Notes: generated by a model not told the origin, from the letters alone. Shown: positions 46,386 to 58,094, counted from the stretch's first letter. The stretch is 64,000 nt of DNA from Symbiodinium natans (GCA_905221605.1 CAJNDS010002716.1:62001-126000); one strand, 5' to 3'. Numbers and translations: made by a program.

Positions 46386-47780
46386 GTCGGCGAGTGATCT
46401 TGATGCTGCGCCATGGCCAATGTTGCCATGAGGGCGAACGTGATGAGCTGAAGGAGCTCACCCAGCATGGCCACAAGCAGGCTGAGGACAGCATCGGGTG
46501 TTTAGCTCTCCCCCAACAACTTGACCTCTCGCTAGAAAGCTTTAGTCCTCGAGTTGCGTTTGGGCTCTGGATAAGGGGGATCTAGGAATCTAGGTCCTCA
46601 GGGTCTTTTTGCTTTGTCTTCAATGTCTTTGTGAATTAATCCGGTTTGGTGCTTTGGCTGGATTTGTGGCCGGACTCATTCATGCCATGCACCGCATGTT
46701 GCACAGGTAAACTTGCTGTTACACCTCAAACGCACCACTCAGTGTTTGAGAGCATGCCGGCTCCATATTCGGAGATAGTCGGTTCCACGACTTGTCTGCT
46801 ATGCAGTCGCCAGATGCCAATCCATCTCTGCCTGTTGCCCAAGGGCTCTCCCCCTCCCCCCCAACCGCTGCGGTGCCTCACGATGCCTCCTGGGCGCTCA
46901 TAGCATTGGCCATTGGTCTTGCTTGAAAAGATGTAGCTGTTCTATTTGTATGTAGACAGGCAGTAGACATATCCGAATCACCAAGCAAATCATAAGAGAA
47001 TATGAGAAACTTCTCTCGGGGGATCAAGGTCAATGCGGCAACCTCTTGCTTGGATGGGAAGCTGCTGTTGCCCCAATCCCGAGGACACAGCGCGTTTCAT
47101 CAGCCAGCGCTCGGCTCAGAATCCCTGCATTGCAGGATTGGCGTCCTGGTGAATAGCGATGTGTGCAGCTTGTTCCCTGTATGGGGCCCTCAAGTGCCCT
47201 TGGCTGCATCTCCAATGTGCTCAGGTTGTTTGCTGCCGGAAAGTTCCCATCGAAGCGAGCTTTGTTGCACAGCACCAGCAGGCGCATCCATCACAACGGC
47301 CGGACATTCTGCAATTGCTGAGGAGTTCTGGCAGACATCGGTAGTTTTGCGTAGCTGGCATGTGAACCGTGATGTTCTGGAAAGGAAAAATTGAATTCAA
47401 AAATGGCAGGCGGGCGCGTGAAACTGCAGCGAAATTGCCAGTTCACATCCAGGACCTGGAGGTCTGGCGTCTTGGCTTTAGCAGTAAATCAGCCATCGGC
47501 AGCCAGCCAGTGCCAGCATTTTTCAAATGTCCCGTCGTCAGCCCAGGAATGCAGACTTGCTTCGCGAGACGGCGCAGCCCTTACGAGGGCGCGTCGCGTA
47601 AACGCCATATGCGCAGAGGCGCATTTGCACACGAACAAGGCCAACAGCCTAGTCTTTGTTAATGGTGGTTGTGATGTTCTTGTGCTACCGAGGATCCGAC
47701 GAACAAGCCGTTTCGGGCGGAAGAAGTGTTCAACCGGCTTTTTGCGACACCAGAGGCCAGTGGAGAAGACACTTGTTTCT
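46386..47780 (+). CDS. Histidine phosphatase (phosphoglycerate-mutase fold, PGAM5-like), partial
   Basis: Exon 46386-46490 reads RRVILMLRHGQCCHEGERDE, then LKELTQHGHKQAED. LRHGQ is the catalytic RHG motif whose His is phosphorylated, and the ELTxxGxxQA helix is standard for the fold. Exon 47410-47466 reads RARETAAKLPVHIQDLE, the segment that follows the SDM-x-RA site. 47547-47588 reads ADLLRETAQPLRG, close to the DLLREGAP stretch of PGAM5. 47693-47780 contains RAEEVFNRLFATPEASGED. The exons carrying the SDM-type segment (between 46490 and 47410) and the second catalytic His are not identified. PGAM5-type enzymes are protein Ser/Thr/His phosphatases, but the assignment to that subfamily is tentative. 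Phases are compatible with GC donors at 46491 and 47467. Confidence 0.6.
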
Positions 47781-50715
47781 CATGTTTTGATCGCATGCCG
47801 GCTGCAATCTGGGCATGAAGGAAACCCTGCCGAGAACATACTGCAAGTAGGTATGTAGCAGGAGGTAACAGGAATCTCAGGTCCCTTGTGCCCGTATTCT
47901 GGCTATATGCCTACTATGTAAACTGCGGGGTTTCCTGTTTTGGGTTCCTGTTGAGTTTCCTTTGGCATGGGGCAGGCTGGTGACTCTGACACTCTGATAA
48001 TCGTTGCCCACAACAACATCATTTTGCACCTTGGTATCTGACTGTCGCCATGCCTCACTCACCTTGTTTCGGAGCACTTGCGGGCGTAAGGTACATGCTG
48101 ATGCGCGTAGCCCTCGGCAGTCACACGCATTCTCTGCATGGAGCAGTCAAATGCCGTCCTCTTCCGTCTTGGAAGGTTTGAAATCAAGCCATGGAAGCTC
48201 TCCGAGCCCCTGCTGTGAGGTGCCGCAGGAGTGCCGATTGAACGCGCTGCACAGGTGGCGGGCAGATTGCGCTGACCAGACGCCCCAATGATTTCAAATG
48301 ACTTCAAGCGTTCCGACACGTGGTAGGTGGTGGGGCAGCAACTAGCTCTGTCACGCGTGAAGGCTTGGACCCTGTTTCATCTCCGACACGCGTCCATCAC
48401 TCGTGTGGATGTCAGCTCCCTCGGCACGACGCAGGCAAGGCTGGCGCTTCGCTGTTGGACGTCTTAGCGTTTCGGTACATACCGCTACGTCGCTACCCAC
48501 ACATGTCATTTCCGATGGCAGTGAGCTTTTTGGTGAAGTTGGGCAAGCGATCCCCGTGGCAGGTGGTTTCCATTGGGGCGTCTGCACACATTGCAGACAC
48601 CGTTGCTGCCTCAATATTAGGGTGACCTCGGTTTTGCTGAACTCTGTCGGGGCGCAGCACCATGCAATCCCCGAAAACCCACGCCCAAAGTGAAACAGCA
48701 CCCCTGCTCGATATTTTGCAGCTTTTGGCTGCTGCATTCCTGTGCTCATTACAGATGCGAGCGCTCCGGAAGAGCTGTGAAGCTGGTCAAACGTGCACGC
48801 AGGCAATAACCTGGAAAAACGTCACGGGCCACATCCTCAGTTGCCAAAGCTGCAATTCCATGGCAAGGGGCAGACCGGCCTGTCATGGGGTTCGCAATGC
48901 CGTGCTCGCGCTTCGATCGGAATAACGGCCCTAGTACTCTTATGCGAGCAATCTCAACGATGCAACGCGCTGTTGACATGATAATCGAAGTCCGTTGTAG
49001 TTTGGGGCTGTGTGCACGTTTGAATGCTCGTGTGCCAGAGACACATCTCTCTTAGCATCAGCCCTGATCCTGCTGAATGACAGGCTTGTGAAACTGTGTT
49101 GCCCCTTTGAAGGTGCTGACATGTCTGCGTGGAAAGGAGGAGGTTCCGAAGCTGAGCTGTGCAGCAGTCGGGTAGCAAACGCATGCGCAGCTGAAGTTTC
49201 ATAATGACCCCTTGCAGTGAGACTTCTAACACTCTTCAAACACTCTTCAAACCATCTCCGCGCCCCAGGCCCAGAGCGGCACAAGTTTGGCGGCCGCATG
49301 CTGGTTTTAGCTGTGGCGCTCAGTGCAGTGCACCTGCAGTGTTCAATGCTGGAGGAGGGCCCCGGGGGTCGCACTGCACTTTACATGGAATAGCTATGCG
49401 TTGCCGCAAAACAAGTGTAACGTCACGGGACTCTGGCGAAGAGATGTGACATGACAGTGCTGGTAGTGGCACTGAATACTAAACGAGGTGAGACAAGCCG
49501 GCGGCGAAGGCGCCTTCTTCGCAGGGTGAACCGAAGCACTTGAGCATTTGGCAAGCTTACTCCTAGCTCTTTGGTGGGAGCTCCTGTTCCAAGCTTAGCC
49601 GTAGGAACAAGTAAGCACGGCTTTTCGACCGCATGGACCTTCGACCTTTACTCCTTGCACGCATCCGAGTCCATCCGCAATGAAAGCCAGGAGATGGATA
49701 TCATGTGAGAACCCACCCCCCCACATTTTCACGTGACTTCTGTTGAGCTCACTTAACAGTCATATGACTTCAAGCACAGGAGGGAGAACGAAAGAAAGTG
49801 AGGAAAACAAGCACTTCGGTCCGGTCGGTCCGGGCAACCCGCTATAACTCGCCTTTAACGCTCAGCTCAAATTGTGAATCTGCAGTTAGTATCGGAAGTA
49901 TCTGCCACCATGCAGCAAAAACAGTGCCGAGACCGTCCTTTGAAGTTGTTCGCGGATGTTCCCGTTGGTTATTGCAAGTCTGCGCAAATTCCACAGTCGA
50001 TCCTGGAACCAGCAGAGCAGACAGTGCTCATCATACATTTCGCAGAGCGCTTTCAAAGCTGCTTCCATTCAGGGCCTTGCCGTGTCAATCGTCTTGTCAG
50101 GCACTGGCGCTGAGATCAGCCAACAGATGCAATCTGTTGCAGACCACGTCAAAAGTCTCAGCGGCTACATGATGTTGCCGCCTTGGCTTCTCAGGCTACC
50201 AACCGGTTTATAGTGCTAGCGTGTGCTTCTTGAGGTCTGGAAAGGCAGTTGTCCGAGCCTCAGGCGTGTCCAGCCGCACAGAGCAGAGAGGCGACTTTCC
50301 TCCACGTCCAGAGTGGACTCCGTGTACCAGCGCAAGGTTGCTTGCACCAGCAGTGCGCAGTCGACAGCTGCTGTCCTCGCCAGCAAGTTCAAAGCTGCAG
50401 CTGGGTCGCATGGATCCATGATGATCCAAGATACAGCAAGTACAAAGATGCTCAAATTGCGTTTGCAGAGTTGCGTTGCAATGTGTTTGAAACTCTTCAA
50501 AGGTGCCACAGCTTTTTCCAGACAGCATCCTGGAGCAGCCTGAGGCTTGCTTGCCTGTCCCGGCAGCCTTGTATCACTCTTGTATCTCATCCTTGGTCAG
50601 CGTTCAGGCAGCTTTCCTTCAATTCTTCCAGGCGCCTGATGAAGGACTCGACGCTCAAAAGCTGCGACGTTCATGCTCCCATACCTAAATAGGAATATAC
50701 TTGTTCTTCTCGCAG
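47781..50715. other. Unassigned; possible exons of unknown genes
   Basis: Isolated open stretches look exon-like, for example 49111-49168 (VLTCLRGKEEVPKLSCAAV after TTTGAAG, GT donor) and 50501-50600 (VPQLFPDSILEQPEACLPVP after CTTCAAAG). Competing frames are open over most of 49.8-50.6 kb, so none is called. Confidence 0.3.
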
Positions 50716-50796
50716 TACGATGTGCGAGGTTTAGGGCCAAGCCGCAGTTTGGCTTTCTCCCCACACGGGCAATATCTCCATGCACTGAGTTCATGG
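50716..50796 (+). CDS. Possible beta-propeller (WD40/NHL-type) exon
   Basis: After a pyrimidine-rich TTGTTCTTCTCGCAG acceptor the frame reads YDVRGLGPSRSLAFSPHGQY, then LHALSSW. The LAFSPHGQYLHAL pattern is the blade motif of WD40/NHL/lactonase propellers. Only one blade is visible and the neighbours are not identified. Confidence 0.35.
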
Positions 50797-51406
50797 ATCT
50801 TCTTCTCTTAGAGGCATGGTTCACAGATGTCAGAAAGAACGCCTTGCAACAGTCTATCCTGCAATGCCGCTTTTGCATCTTGACATCCCTCAGTCAATGC
50901 TGCGCAGTTCTCTGGACATCTTGCACACGCGATGCAAGGATCCCGAGACACGGTCGTCATAGTCTCGGAGGAGAGGATCAGAACTTGATCCACCAGACTT
51001 GTGCAGAAGAGGCTTTTGCAGGAAGGGTTGGCGGCTCAGTTGGTTGGACATACTGGCACTGGCTGCTGCGAGGACACTTTGCTGCTATACATGCTGCTTC
51101 GATCCCTCGGTATGCCGCTGGACTCAAGATTGGGCACAGCACAGTATGTACGTATGTGTGTGTGTGTGCTAGTGTGTGAGAAGCTGCATATCCATGTGGG
51201 ACCAGCTGTGGGTGGACGCCCAACCGTACTGACCAGAAGAGTGTCCCATACGGGACTCACAATGCCATGCATCCAGAGGATGCGAGAAGGGTGAACTGGA
51301 ACATTAAGCAGCACATTGCAAAAAGTATGTCAAGCACTACGGCTAGCGAACCAAGGTCCAAGTCAGAGCAGTAGCAACAACAATAACTTCAGTCGTACCT
51401 GTACTA

Positions 51407-51563
51407 GCATCAGTCGTCGTCGTCGTCGTCGTCGTTGCGTCGTCGTCGTTGCGTCGTCGTAGTCGTAGTCGTAGTCGTAGTCGTAGTCGTAGTCGTAGTC
51501 GTAGTCGTAGTCGTAGTCGTAGTCGTAGTCGTAGTCGTAGTCGTAGTCGTAGTAGTCGTCGTC

Positions 51564-51598
<35 letters not shown>

Positions 51599-51735
51599 TG
51601 TTGTTGTAGGAGGAGGAGGACCAGTAGGAGGAGTAGCAGCAGCCGTACTAGTACTCCTACTCCTACCCCTTCCTACTCCTGCTCCTGTTCCTGCTCCTGC
51701 TCCTACTCCTACACCTCCTCCTCCCACTCCTACTC
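51407..51735. repeat. (GTC)n, (GTAGTC)n, (GTA)n and (CTCCTA)n compound microsatellite
   Basis: (CGT)n at 51415-51455, then about 16 TCGTAG hexamers, then GTA triplets to 51600, then CTCCTACTC/CTCCTG units. All Val, Thr, Arg or Asp homopolymer ORFs here are artefacts. Confidence 0.97.
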
Positions 51736-51995
51736 CTACTCATACTCCTGCCAGCGACTGAGCCAGCTCTGGCAACGAGCGAGAAATTGCCCAGCACTAG
51801 CACGAGCCCGAGGGCAAGCGCTCCTGAGGTTCGAGCGTTGGGGGAGCGTTAGTACCTTATTTACCTTTCATCATCGTTTTAAATTTTCACGGTATATTTT
51901 GAAATTTTGGCACCTGGTGATTTATTTATCTTCTCATCAGTATTTCATTTTTTGTCATTTCTAATTTTTGTACCATTCCATTGTTTGTTTCCCAG

Positions 51996-52333
51996 AGTCA
52001 AACTCTTTGGAAAATTCCGAGAGAGTTGATGAACAGTATGTCTGTTTGCTAGGGTGCCTTGGCGGCATTGGAACTGTGGGGCTGCGTTACGGGTGGCCAG
52101 TTGTTTCCATCTCAGCAAGGTCCGCGGACGAGTCAAAGACAGCGTTGCCTCTGTACAGCATCGGCCACGGGTGCGATGCTCAGCTTGACGTTCCTTGGAC
52201 TGCTCGCATAGCTCGCCTTCGATGCGCGGGTGGTGGACACCGGGTAATCATGCGGTGTGCACGCAGCAAGAAGCGGCCCCGAGCAAGAGAATGGCATCCC
52301 GTCCTTTTGCCTGAGTTCTGTACGTACGTCTGA
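51996..52333 (+). CDS. Possible coding exon, unknown
   Basis: A strong acceptor (CATTGTTTGTTTCCCAG) ends at 51995. The frame reads SNSLENSERVDEQYVCLLG, TVGLRYGWPVVSISARS, SIGHGCDAQLDVPWTARIAR and then to TGA 52331. A real exon may end earlier. No family recognised. Confidence 0.35.
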
Positions 52334-53740
52334 ACTACTGCATAGCAAGCACGTTTGAGTTGGCTTTCTTTCCGGCACTTGGCCAGGTCGGTGACTTTGG
52401 TGAATCTCAGGAACGACGGCACCACCAAAGTCGTAGGAGCTTCTTGGCTGTCAGTTACAGCGAGAGCATGTTTTTTGCCTGCTACACCTGGCGTCTGATT
52501 TGTCAAGCGAAGAGACGCGGCAACAATGCCAATAAGGTTGGGGACTCGTACCACCTGCCCTTCGGTGACATCCCGAACTAGGGAAGCGACATCCTAGAGT
52601 CGTGTTTGCAAAGGGAACGGATCCTCGAAGGCGGCTTCTCCAAGCAAACCATGTGGGATTCAGATCTTCATGCAGAAGTAACAGTACTCATTCCTTTGCT
52701 GAAAACAGCAGGGAAGCAAGCTTGAGCATTGGCCACATGGGGAAAAGGCAGTGCGCGCGATCTTGGGTCAGCATGACACTTTCAGATGCCTTTGGCGGCC
52801 TTGCAAGGCGTACATACTTTTAATGCCGTACTGTTGACCCAGGCATGGTTGTGACCTGTCTCCCAAACACGGAGACCTGTCGCAACTGCAGGTGCTAGTT
52901 ATTTGGAATTCCAGGCGTGACCCCAGCAGCTGCTTCGGTTTGTTCGTGTCTTTGGGCAGCAATGGGCAGCGAAAGTGCTTTCTGTTTTGGAATGCTGCGG
53001 CAACGGCCGATTTTTACGGCATCATCATTTCAGCAACACGTCTACGTGAATACACTGAAATGTAGCTTGCGGTAGACGTTCAGATTTCACGTGCGTACTT
53101 TTTTTGCAGATGCCCCGGCCCATATCCTGTAATGATTCGAGAGGCTCCCAATAACAGCACTTCTGATTGTTACATTCTGACAGTTGACAGATGCGAGGCA
53201 TATCAGATTATTGCATTGCTTGCAGTCCCAGTCGCTCATTTTGTTTCTTTGTTTATTTTGTTTGGGGGGGGGAAAGGGGGAGGTGGCATTTGAAAGCCAT
53301 GTTCTAGAGCTTGGGCCAGGAGGTGCCCGGCACACGTCTCAGAACGTCACGTATCCATGTACGTAACCGTTATAGGTACTGCATGTTGAGAGTTGTTATT
53401 CGGAAAATGCTGCTCAACAAACGAATCACAAAAAGCATCGCCCTCGTGCCGGCTTCGCGAACTGTTTGTGATCCTTTGGTGATTTGGTGGGTGTCTGAAG
53501 GGGGTAGTGGGGAAGCACCCTGCGATGATGGGCGGATTGGTGCTCCTACTCACTACTACGACCCACCACTAAACCCCTAGTGCGAATTGCAGGCTATTGG
53601 GCTATTGAGGGCCATTGCAAGAAACCAAAGGCACAGACCGAAAAAAAAACTCTATTGAGTTGCACATGAGATGCCTGTTTTCGGACTTCTCAGAGTACCT
53701 CTTTGACACTTACTGATCACTTCCTTTCTTTACTGGACAG

Positions 53741-54217
53741 CGCAAACTACAACTTCAAGAGGGCTGTTGGAACTTCTTGACCTTCTTTGCCAGGAATGGC
53801 CTGCAATGTATCGGCTGCATCTATAGACGAAGTGGTCTGATCATGTCTGACCCAGAAGATACCAGCCCATTTTTTCTGGACATTGCAGGCTGCAACTTCA
53901 AAACTTTATTGGTGCCTTCGGCGTTCGGTTGTGTAGTTGGATTCTGCTTCTTGGCATGTCAAAAGTGGAGGGACTGTTTTTGGTTGCCCAACTGTAGACT
54001 GACTCGACAGGCAGTCGCGCGCTTTAGTGTTGTTTTGTTTGGACAGAGCCTGAAATACTTTGAGACCTCGACGAGGGTGATATCCAAATCAGAAGACATG
54101 ACCTTGAATCAGGCAACCGTGGCTCAGAAACAAGCAGGGGTCGAATCGGCAAATGCCACGAGCGATTCGGCAGCCATAGACACTCCAGGGTCCCCAGGCG
54201 TTCTTGTATGGCTTTAG
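53741..54217 (+). CDS. Terminal coding exon, unknown protein
   Basis: An acceptor after CTTCCTTTCTTTACTGGACAG opens 158 codons to TAG at 54215. It reads GCWNFLTFFARNGLQCIGC, MSDPEDTSPFFLDIAG and AFGCVVGFCFLACQKW, and ends in a Ser/Thr/Ala-rich tail (ATVAQKQAGVESANATSDSA). One hydrophobic segment could be membrane-spanning. Degenerate telomere-like repeats begin about 60 bases after the stop. Confidence 0.4.
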   Translation, partial: RKLQLQEGCWNFLTFFARNGLQCIGCIYRRSGLIMSDPEDTSPFFLDIAGCNFKTLLVPSAFGCVVGFCFLACQKWRDCFWLPNCRLTRQAVARFSVVLFGQSLKYFETSTRVISKSEDMTLNQATVAQKQAGVESANATSDSAAIDTPGSPGVLVWL

Positions 54218-54274
54218 TACGACAGGACAGAACTCTAAACGGGCCCCTATGAAGAAACAAGCGCTCGAGCAGCA

Positions 54275-55295
54275 GGGTGCAGGGTTTAGGGCTTTTTAGA
54301 GTGTAGGTCTTGGGACGTTTTGGGGCGGTTTCAGGGTTCAGGGTTGTTTCGGTTTAGGGCTCAGGTTTGTTTTGGGTTGAGAGCTTGGGGATTTAGGGTT
54401 TGTTAGAATTTAGGGTTTTGGGATTTTTTAGGATTTAGGGTTTTTGTAGGGTTTTTTCGGGGGTTTAGAGTTTAGGGGTTTTTCGGGTTTAGGGTTTTTT
54501 TTGGTTTAGGCCTCAGGGTTTTTTAGGCTTTAGGGGGTTTTCGGATTTAGGGTTTAGAGTTTAGGGGCTTTTAGGGTTCGGGGGCTTCAGTGTTTAGGGG
54601 TTTTGGGGCTTAGGGATGTTTTGGGGTTTGTAAGTTTGGGATTTTTATCCCCCCTTCCATTTGCAAACGCAATGAGAGTGAGGGGGGGGGGGTTTGGGGG
54701 GCGGTTGGGGGGCGGTGGGGCGGTGGGGTTGGGGGGCGGTTGGGGGGCGGTTGGGGGGTGGTTGGGGGGCGGTTGGGGGGCGGTTGGGGGGCGGTTGGGG
54801 GGCGGTTGGGGGGCGGTTGGGGGGCGGTTGGGGGGCGGTTGGGGGGCGGTTGTCGGGGTATGTCGGGGTTTGAGTTTTTAGGGTTTAGGGTTTTTGGGGT
54901 TTAGGGCTCAGGGGGGCTTTTAGGGTTTAGGGGTTTGTAGGGTTTAGGGTTTTTTTAGGGTTTAGGGTTTAGGGATGTTTAGCGCCAGGTTTTTAGGGTT
55001 TAGGGTTCAGGGGTTTTGAGGGTTTAGGGTTTTTACGGTTTAGAGTCTTTTTCAGGGTTTAGACTATTAGAGTTTAGGGGTTTTTAGGGTTTAGGGTTTA
55101 GTTTTTTTTTGGGTTTTTGGAATTTTGGGTTTTTAGGGCTTAGGCTTAGGTTTTTTTCAGGGTTTAGGGTTCAGTTTTTTTGGGTTGAGGGTTCAGGGGT
55201 TTTTAGGGTTTAGGGTTAAGGGATTTTTTAGCGGTTTAGGGCTTGGGATTTTAGGGTTTTGGGGTTTAGGGGCTTTTTAGGACCTGCAGTAGCAG
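54275..55295. repeat. Degenerate TTTAGGG telomere-like field with G-rich minisatellite
   Basis: More than 60 GTTTAGGG-like units, irregularly spaced and mutated (GGGTTT, TTTAGG, TTCAGGG), all with the G-rich sequence on the + strand. The core at 54700-54860 is a GGTTGGGGGGC minisatellite of about 12 copies. It lies between genes, so it is interstitial. Confidence 0.9.
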
Positions 55296-55371
55296 AACGC
55301 ACAGAAAAAAGATGCCTTGTGTTGTTCGTGACTTTGTTTTCTAAAGCACACCCTTAAACCCTATCATCTTA

Positions 55372-55475
55372 CCTTAGGTTAGGTTAGGTTAGGTTGGGGC
55401 ATGTTACGGTGCGGTCGGGGTAGGTTGGGTTAGGTTAAGTTAGGTTCGGCTAGGTTGCCCTAGGTTAGGTGCTCC
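55372..55475. repeat. TTAGG-like repeat patch
   Basis: GTTAGGTTAGGTTAGGTTGG followed by mutated units (GGTTCGGCTAGGTT). This is a different pentamer from the adjacent heptamer field, separated from it by about 80 bases. Confidence 0.85.
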
Positions 55476-55844
55476 GGTGGGGCTGGGTTTGCTGATTCGT
55501 GCCCTGCTGGTTGCTGTTTCGCCCCTTCTTGTTTTCTGATTTGCCCTCATGTTTGCTGATTCATACTCGGCTGATTCGCCCTTAGCCCACCTCGACGACT
55601 AGGTCCCTGCGGAGTCGCGCGAGAGCGAGGGTGGCAAAAAATGGCAGCAACGCCTCAAACACAGGGAAGTGAAGAGTCTCCTTGCAATGGAGCAGCAAGA
55701 AAGTCTTTTTTTCCCTTCGAAAGCCACAAGGTTGTGTATGAACACGCATCACGCGCCGTAAGCTCCCAAAGTCTCCGTGTACACCAAAACGCCTACTCAC
55801 CAACGCTATGTCGGCTCATAGCGTTGCCCGAGGTAGGCACTGCC

Positions 55845-56100
55845 ATGGCTTTGACGAAGAAAGCGTTGGAACTGAAGCAATATCTTCGGGATGCAAACTT
55901 GCCGGAAGAGTTCTCGAATCATTGCCTCCGCACTCTGAAGATGGGCTCTCTGGAAGAGTTTGTGTCTCATGTGAGCAGTGCCAACTACGAGGCGGAGCTC
56001 AAGTCGCGAGTTGTGGACACGTGCCCTGCAACAAAAGGCAAGCCAATCATCCTCGCAAGGGTGAGGTCTGCCTGGAGGTCTGCGAGAGCCTCTTTGCAAG
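55845..56100 (+). CDS. Exon with a domain recurrent in dinoflagellate predicted proteins
   Basis: From the ATG at 55845, 16 bases after GCCCGAG (55823-55829; acceptor-like AG, then GTAGGCACTGCC): MALTKKALELKQYLRDANLP, EEFSNHCLRTLKMGSLEEFV, a segment NYEAELKSRVVDTCPATKG, then LARVRSAWRSARASL, ending at CAAG/GCTTGG (GC donor, phase 1). I recall the same helical arrangement (LxEEF..H...TLK...L..F......YE.EL......T.....I..AR.R.AWR.AR) from many dinoflagellate predicted proteins, often transposon-linked. I cannot name it. The frame is open upstream to 55641 and downstream to 56366, so the boundaries are inferred. Confidence 0.5.
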
Positions 56101-56458
56101 GCTTGGAGCTCAGTCGCCAACATGTTGCATGCAGACTTCTTCCATGGCTACTTTTCATGCATCTCTTGATCATGTCGCTTGTTTGTCATGACACCACCGG
56201 TGGGCAATTGCAAGGCACAAATGCATCTCGAGTCGCATGGACGGAGCCCTCCGAGCTAAGCGACGTGTCCAAGGACTTGAGACGTTGTAGGGCATGTAGA
56301 AGCCAATCCAGAGGAGGCACTTTCACAATAAGCAGAGGTCCTATGACGTCAAACTGGTGGCAGTAAACTCCTACATGTGTTGCATGCGCCTTCCAAATGT
56401 AGAGCTTTGGGCGACGCGAGTGTGAACAGTTGCGACCCAATTTGCACAGAGACGGGAG

Positions 56459-57075
56459 GATTCCAATTCCGAAGCCGTCGAGTGCGACATTGGCTCCCTG
56501 ATCACACAGATCCAGACATACGTGTTTCACCGGCGTGTGCGCATCAAGGAACTGTTGCAGCAGTTGTGGGCTGGCACGCATGGACCCTGATCGACTGCAG
56601 GATGCCTTCAGGGATTTCGATTTGGCACGAAGCAACCGTATCACGAAGGAGAACTTTGCCCGCGTTCCCATCTCAGCAGGGCTCCCGCACTCATGAGACA
56701 CATTGAGACACGCATGTTCTCCGCTCTTCCGAGGCTCTTTGCACCTCAGCGCCTATATTGAAGCCTTTTGAAGTCGACGCTCTAGCTGACACTTGGCAAA
56801 ATCACTGCGATACGATTCATCAGTGCAGGCGCGTATTCACATTTTGCGTGACCTCAGGAACACTTTACAGAGAATGGGCTTCAGGCTCACTGATCAGCTT
56901 GTGAAGCTCATAAGGAGTGGGAGCTGTGTATGCCAAATGTTTAGTTGCTACGGCAATGCAGAAGGATGTTGAATGACATGGACATGTCCGATCTTTGCAA
57001 CGGCAGCCATCGCCCCAACTGCCAGGTGCGATGGCCGCGGGTGGTGAACTACATGTCGTTTTGCTTGGCCCTGAG
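56459..57075 (+). CDS. Degenerate-EF-hand protein, cilium-associated type (4 exons)
   Basis: Exons: 56459-56548 (IGSLITQIQTYVFHRRVRIK), 56601-56663 (DAFRDFDLARSNRITKENFA), 56871-56927 (RMGFRLTDQLVKLIRSGSC) and 57026 to about 57075 (VRWPRVVNYMSFCLAL). Joined, they give RRVRIKDAFRDFD-x-x-R-x-x-xIT-x-x-xF, then GFxLTxxxxxLI, then VNYxxFC. This is the EF-like module of a conserved eukaryotic family (FFxDFDxLRxGxxTxxQFRRxL ... VNYxxFC) that I associate with cilia and flagella. The first EF loop lacks the usual Ca2+ ligands. The first intron is GA-AG and only 52 bp. A similar half-module occurs at 60946, so the gene may be long. Confidence 0.5.
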
Positions 57076-57796
57076 CAGAGACAGAGAGACACTTGCTAAG
57101 ATGGGGGTCCTCGCTGCAGAGAGTGCTGGGGACATCTGGGGACATGCCAGGCCAAGCCATCGATGACATCTTTGGCCCCTCGAATTTGGAGAAATCCCCT
57201 ATGCACAAGGCACAGACGTTCTGTCGTCATGTGTGTTTCTTCTGGGTCTTTGTTTTTGTCGTGTTCTTGTTCTTTGTGTAGGTCCTGCCTGCACTCGGCA
57301 CGGCACAAACTTCAGGTTACTCACGTATAGGGGTCCCGGCCTCTTCGGCCACTGTCGCCTCCCTTTGCCGGAACCCCCGCAAAACCTTTACAGGTCTCTG
57401 TGGCATGGACCATTACACATTACTCGGCTTCGCTTTTCAGTCCTATGACTGCCAGACTGAAAGCCTTCAAGCTCTTGCCTTATTCTCTTTCAACCGTCTG
57501 TCTTTCAAAAACGCTTGGCGACGCTGCATCGCGTCTCTCTTCCGTTCAATTGCTCGGCTCACGCACCAGAGAAAACTAAGAAGGCTAGTGATAGAACTAC
57601 GAAGGCAGCGGTTCTCGTGTTTTGGCATAGCGAGCGCTCTTTCTCCCGCACGTGCCCTGCTCGCTGCATTGCGCGTTTCAGGTGATGAGCTCTCTCTTAA
57701 AGGCATTCAAAGCACTAAAGGTATCTTGGCGCGTTCGCGCTCCTTTTTGGTGTCCCGGCTCTCTAGAGGCGTTCAAAAGGTGTTTGGACCTAGAGA

Positions 57797-57798
<2 letters not shown>

Positions 57799-57843
<45 letters not shown>

Positions 57844-57846
57844 GTT
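57799..57846. repeat. (GT)n microsatellite
   Basis: About 20 GT dinucleotides; the Cys-Val reading is an artefact. Confidence 0.95.
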
Positions 57847-58094
57847 GGTTCTCGGGCATTTTGTGCCCCTTGTCTGCACGGAAACGAATAGTTCTCGTTT
57901 ACAGTGCACGAAATGAGGCTGTCAGTACAATCTGAAAAATAGAAGACTTCTTCCATGCAAGCATAGGAGACAGGACAAAGCTCTTTTGATAAGAAAGAAA
58001 TAGGGTTCACTGTTTTCATACAGAGAAACAGCCTTCCCAAGAATAGGGGACAGGGACGTTCGACTAGAATATGCTGAGCAGAGGCTTTCCTTTA

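Noticed and set aside
49800-50690. Several overlapping + strand ORFs of 100 or more codons
   Set aside because: All three frames are open with similar composition, so no single frame could be supported.
54275-55475. True chromosome end
   Set aside because: Coding exons lie on both sides and the repeats are mutated; it is interstitial.
57405-57470. J-domain start (MDHYTLLGF)
   Set aside because: No helix II/III pattern and no HPD motif follow, and the frame runs into a (GT)n array.
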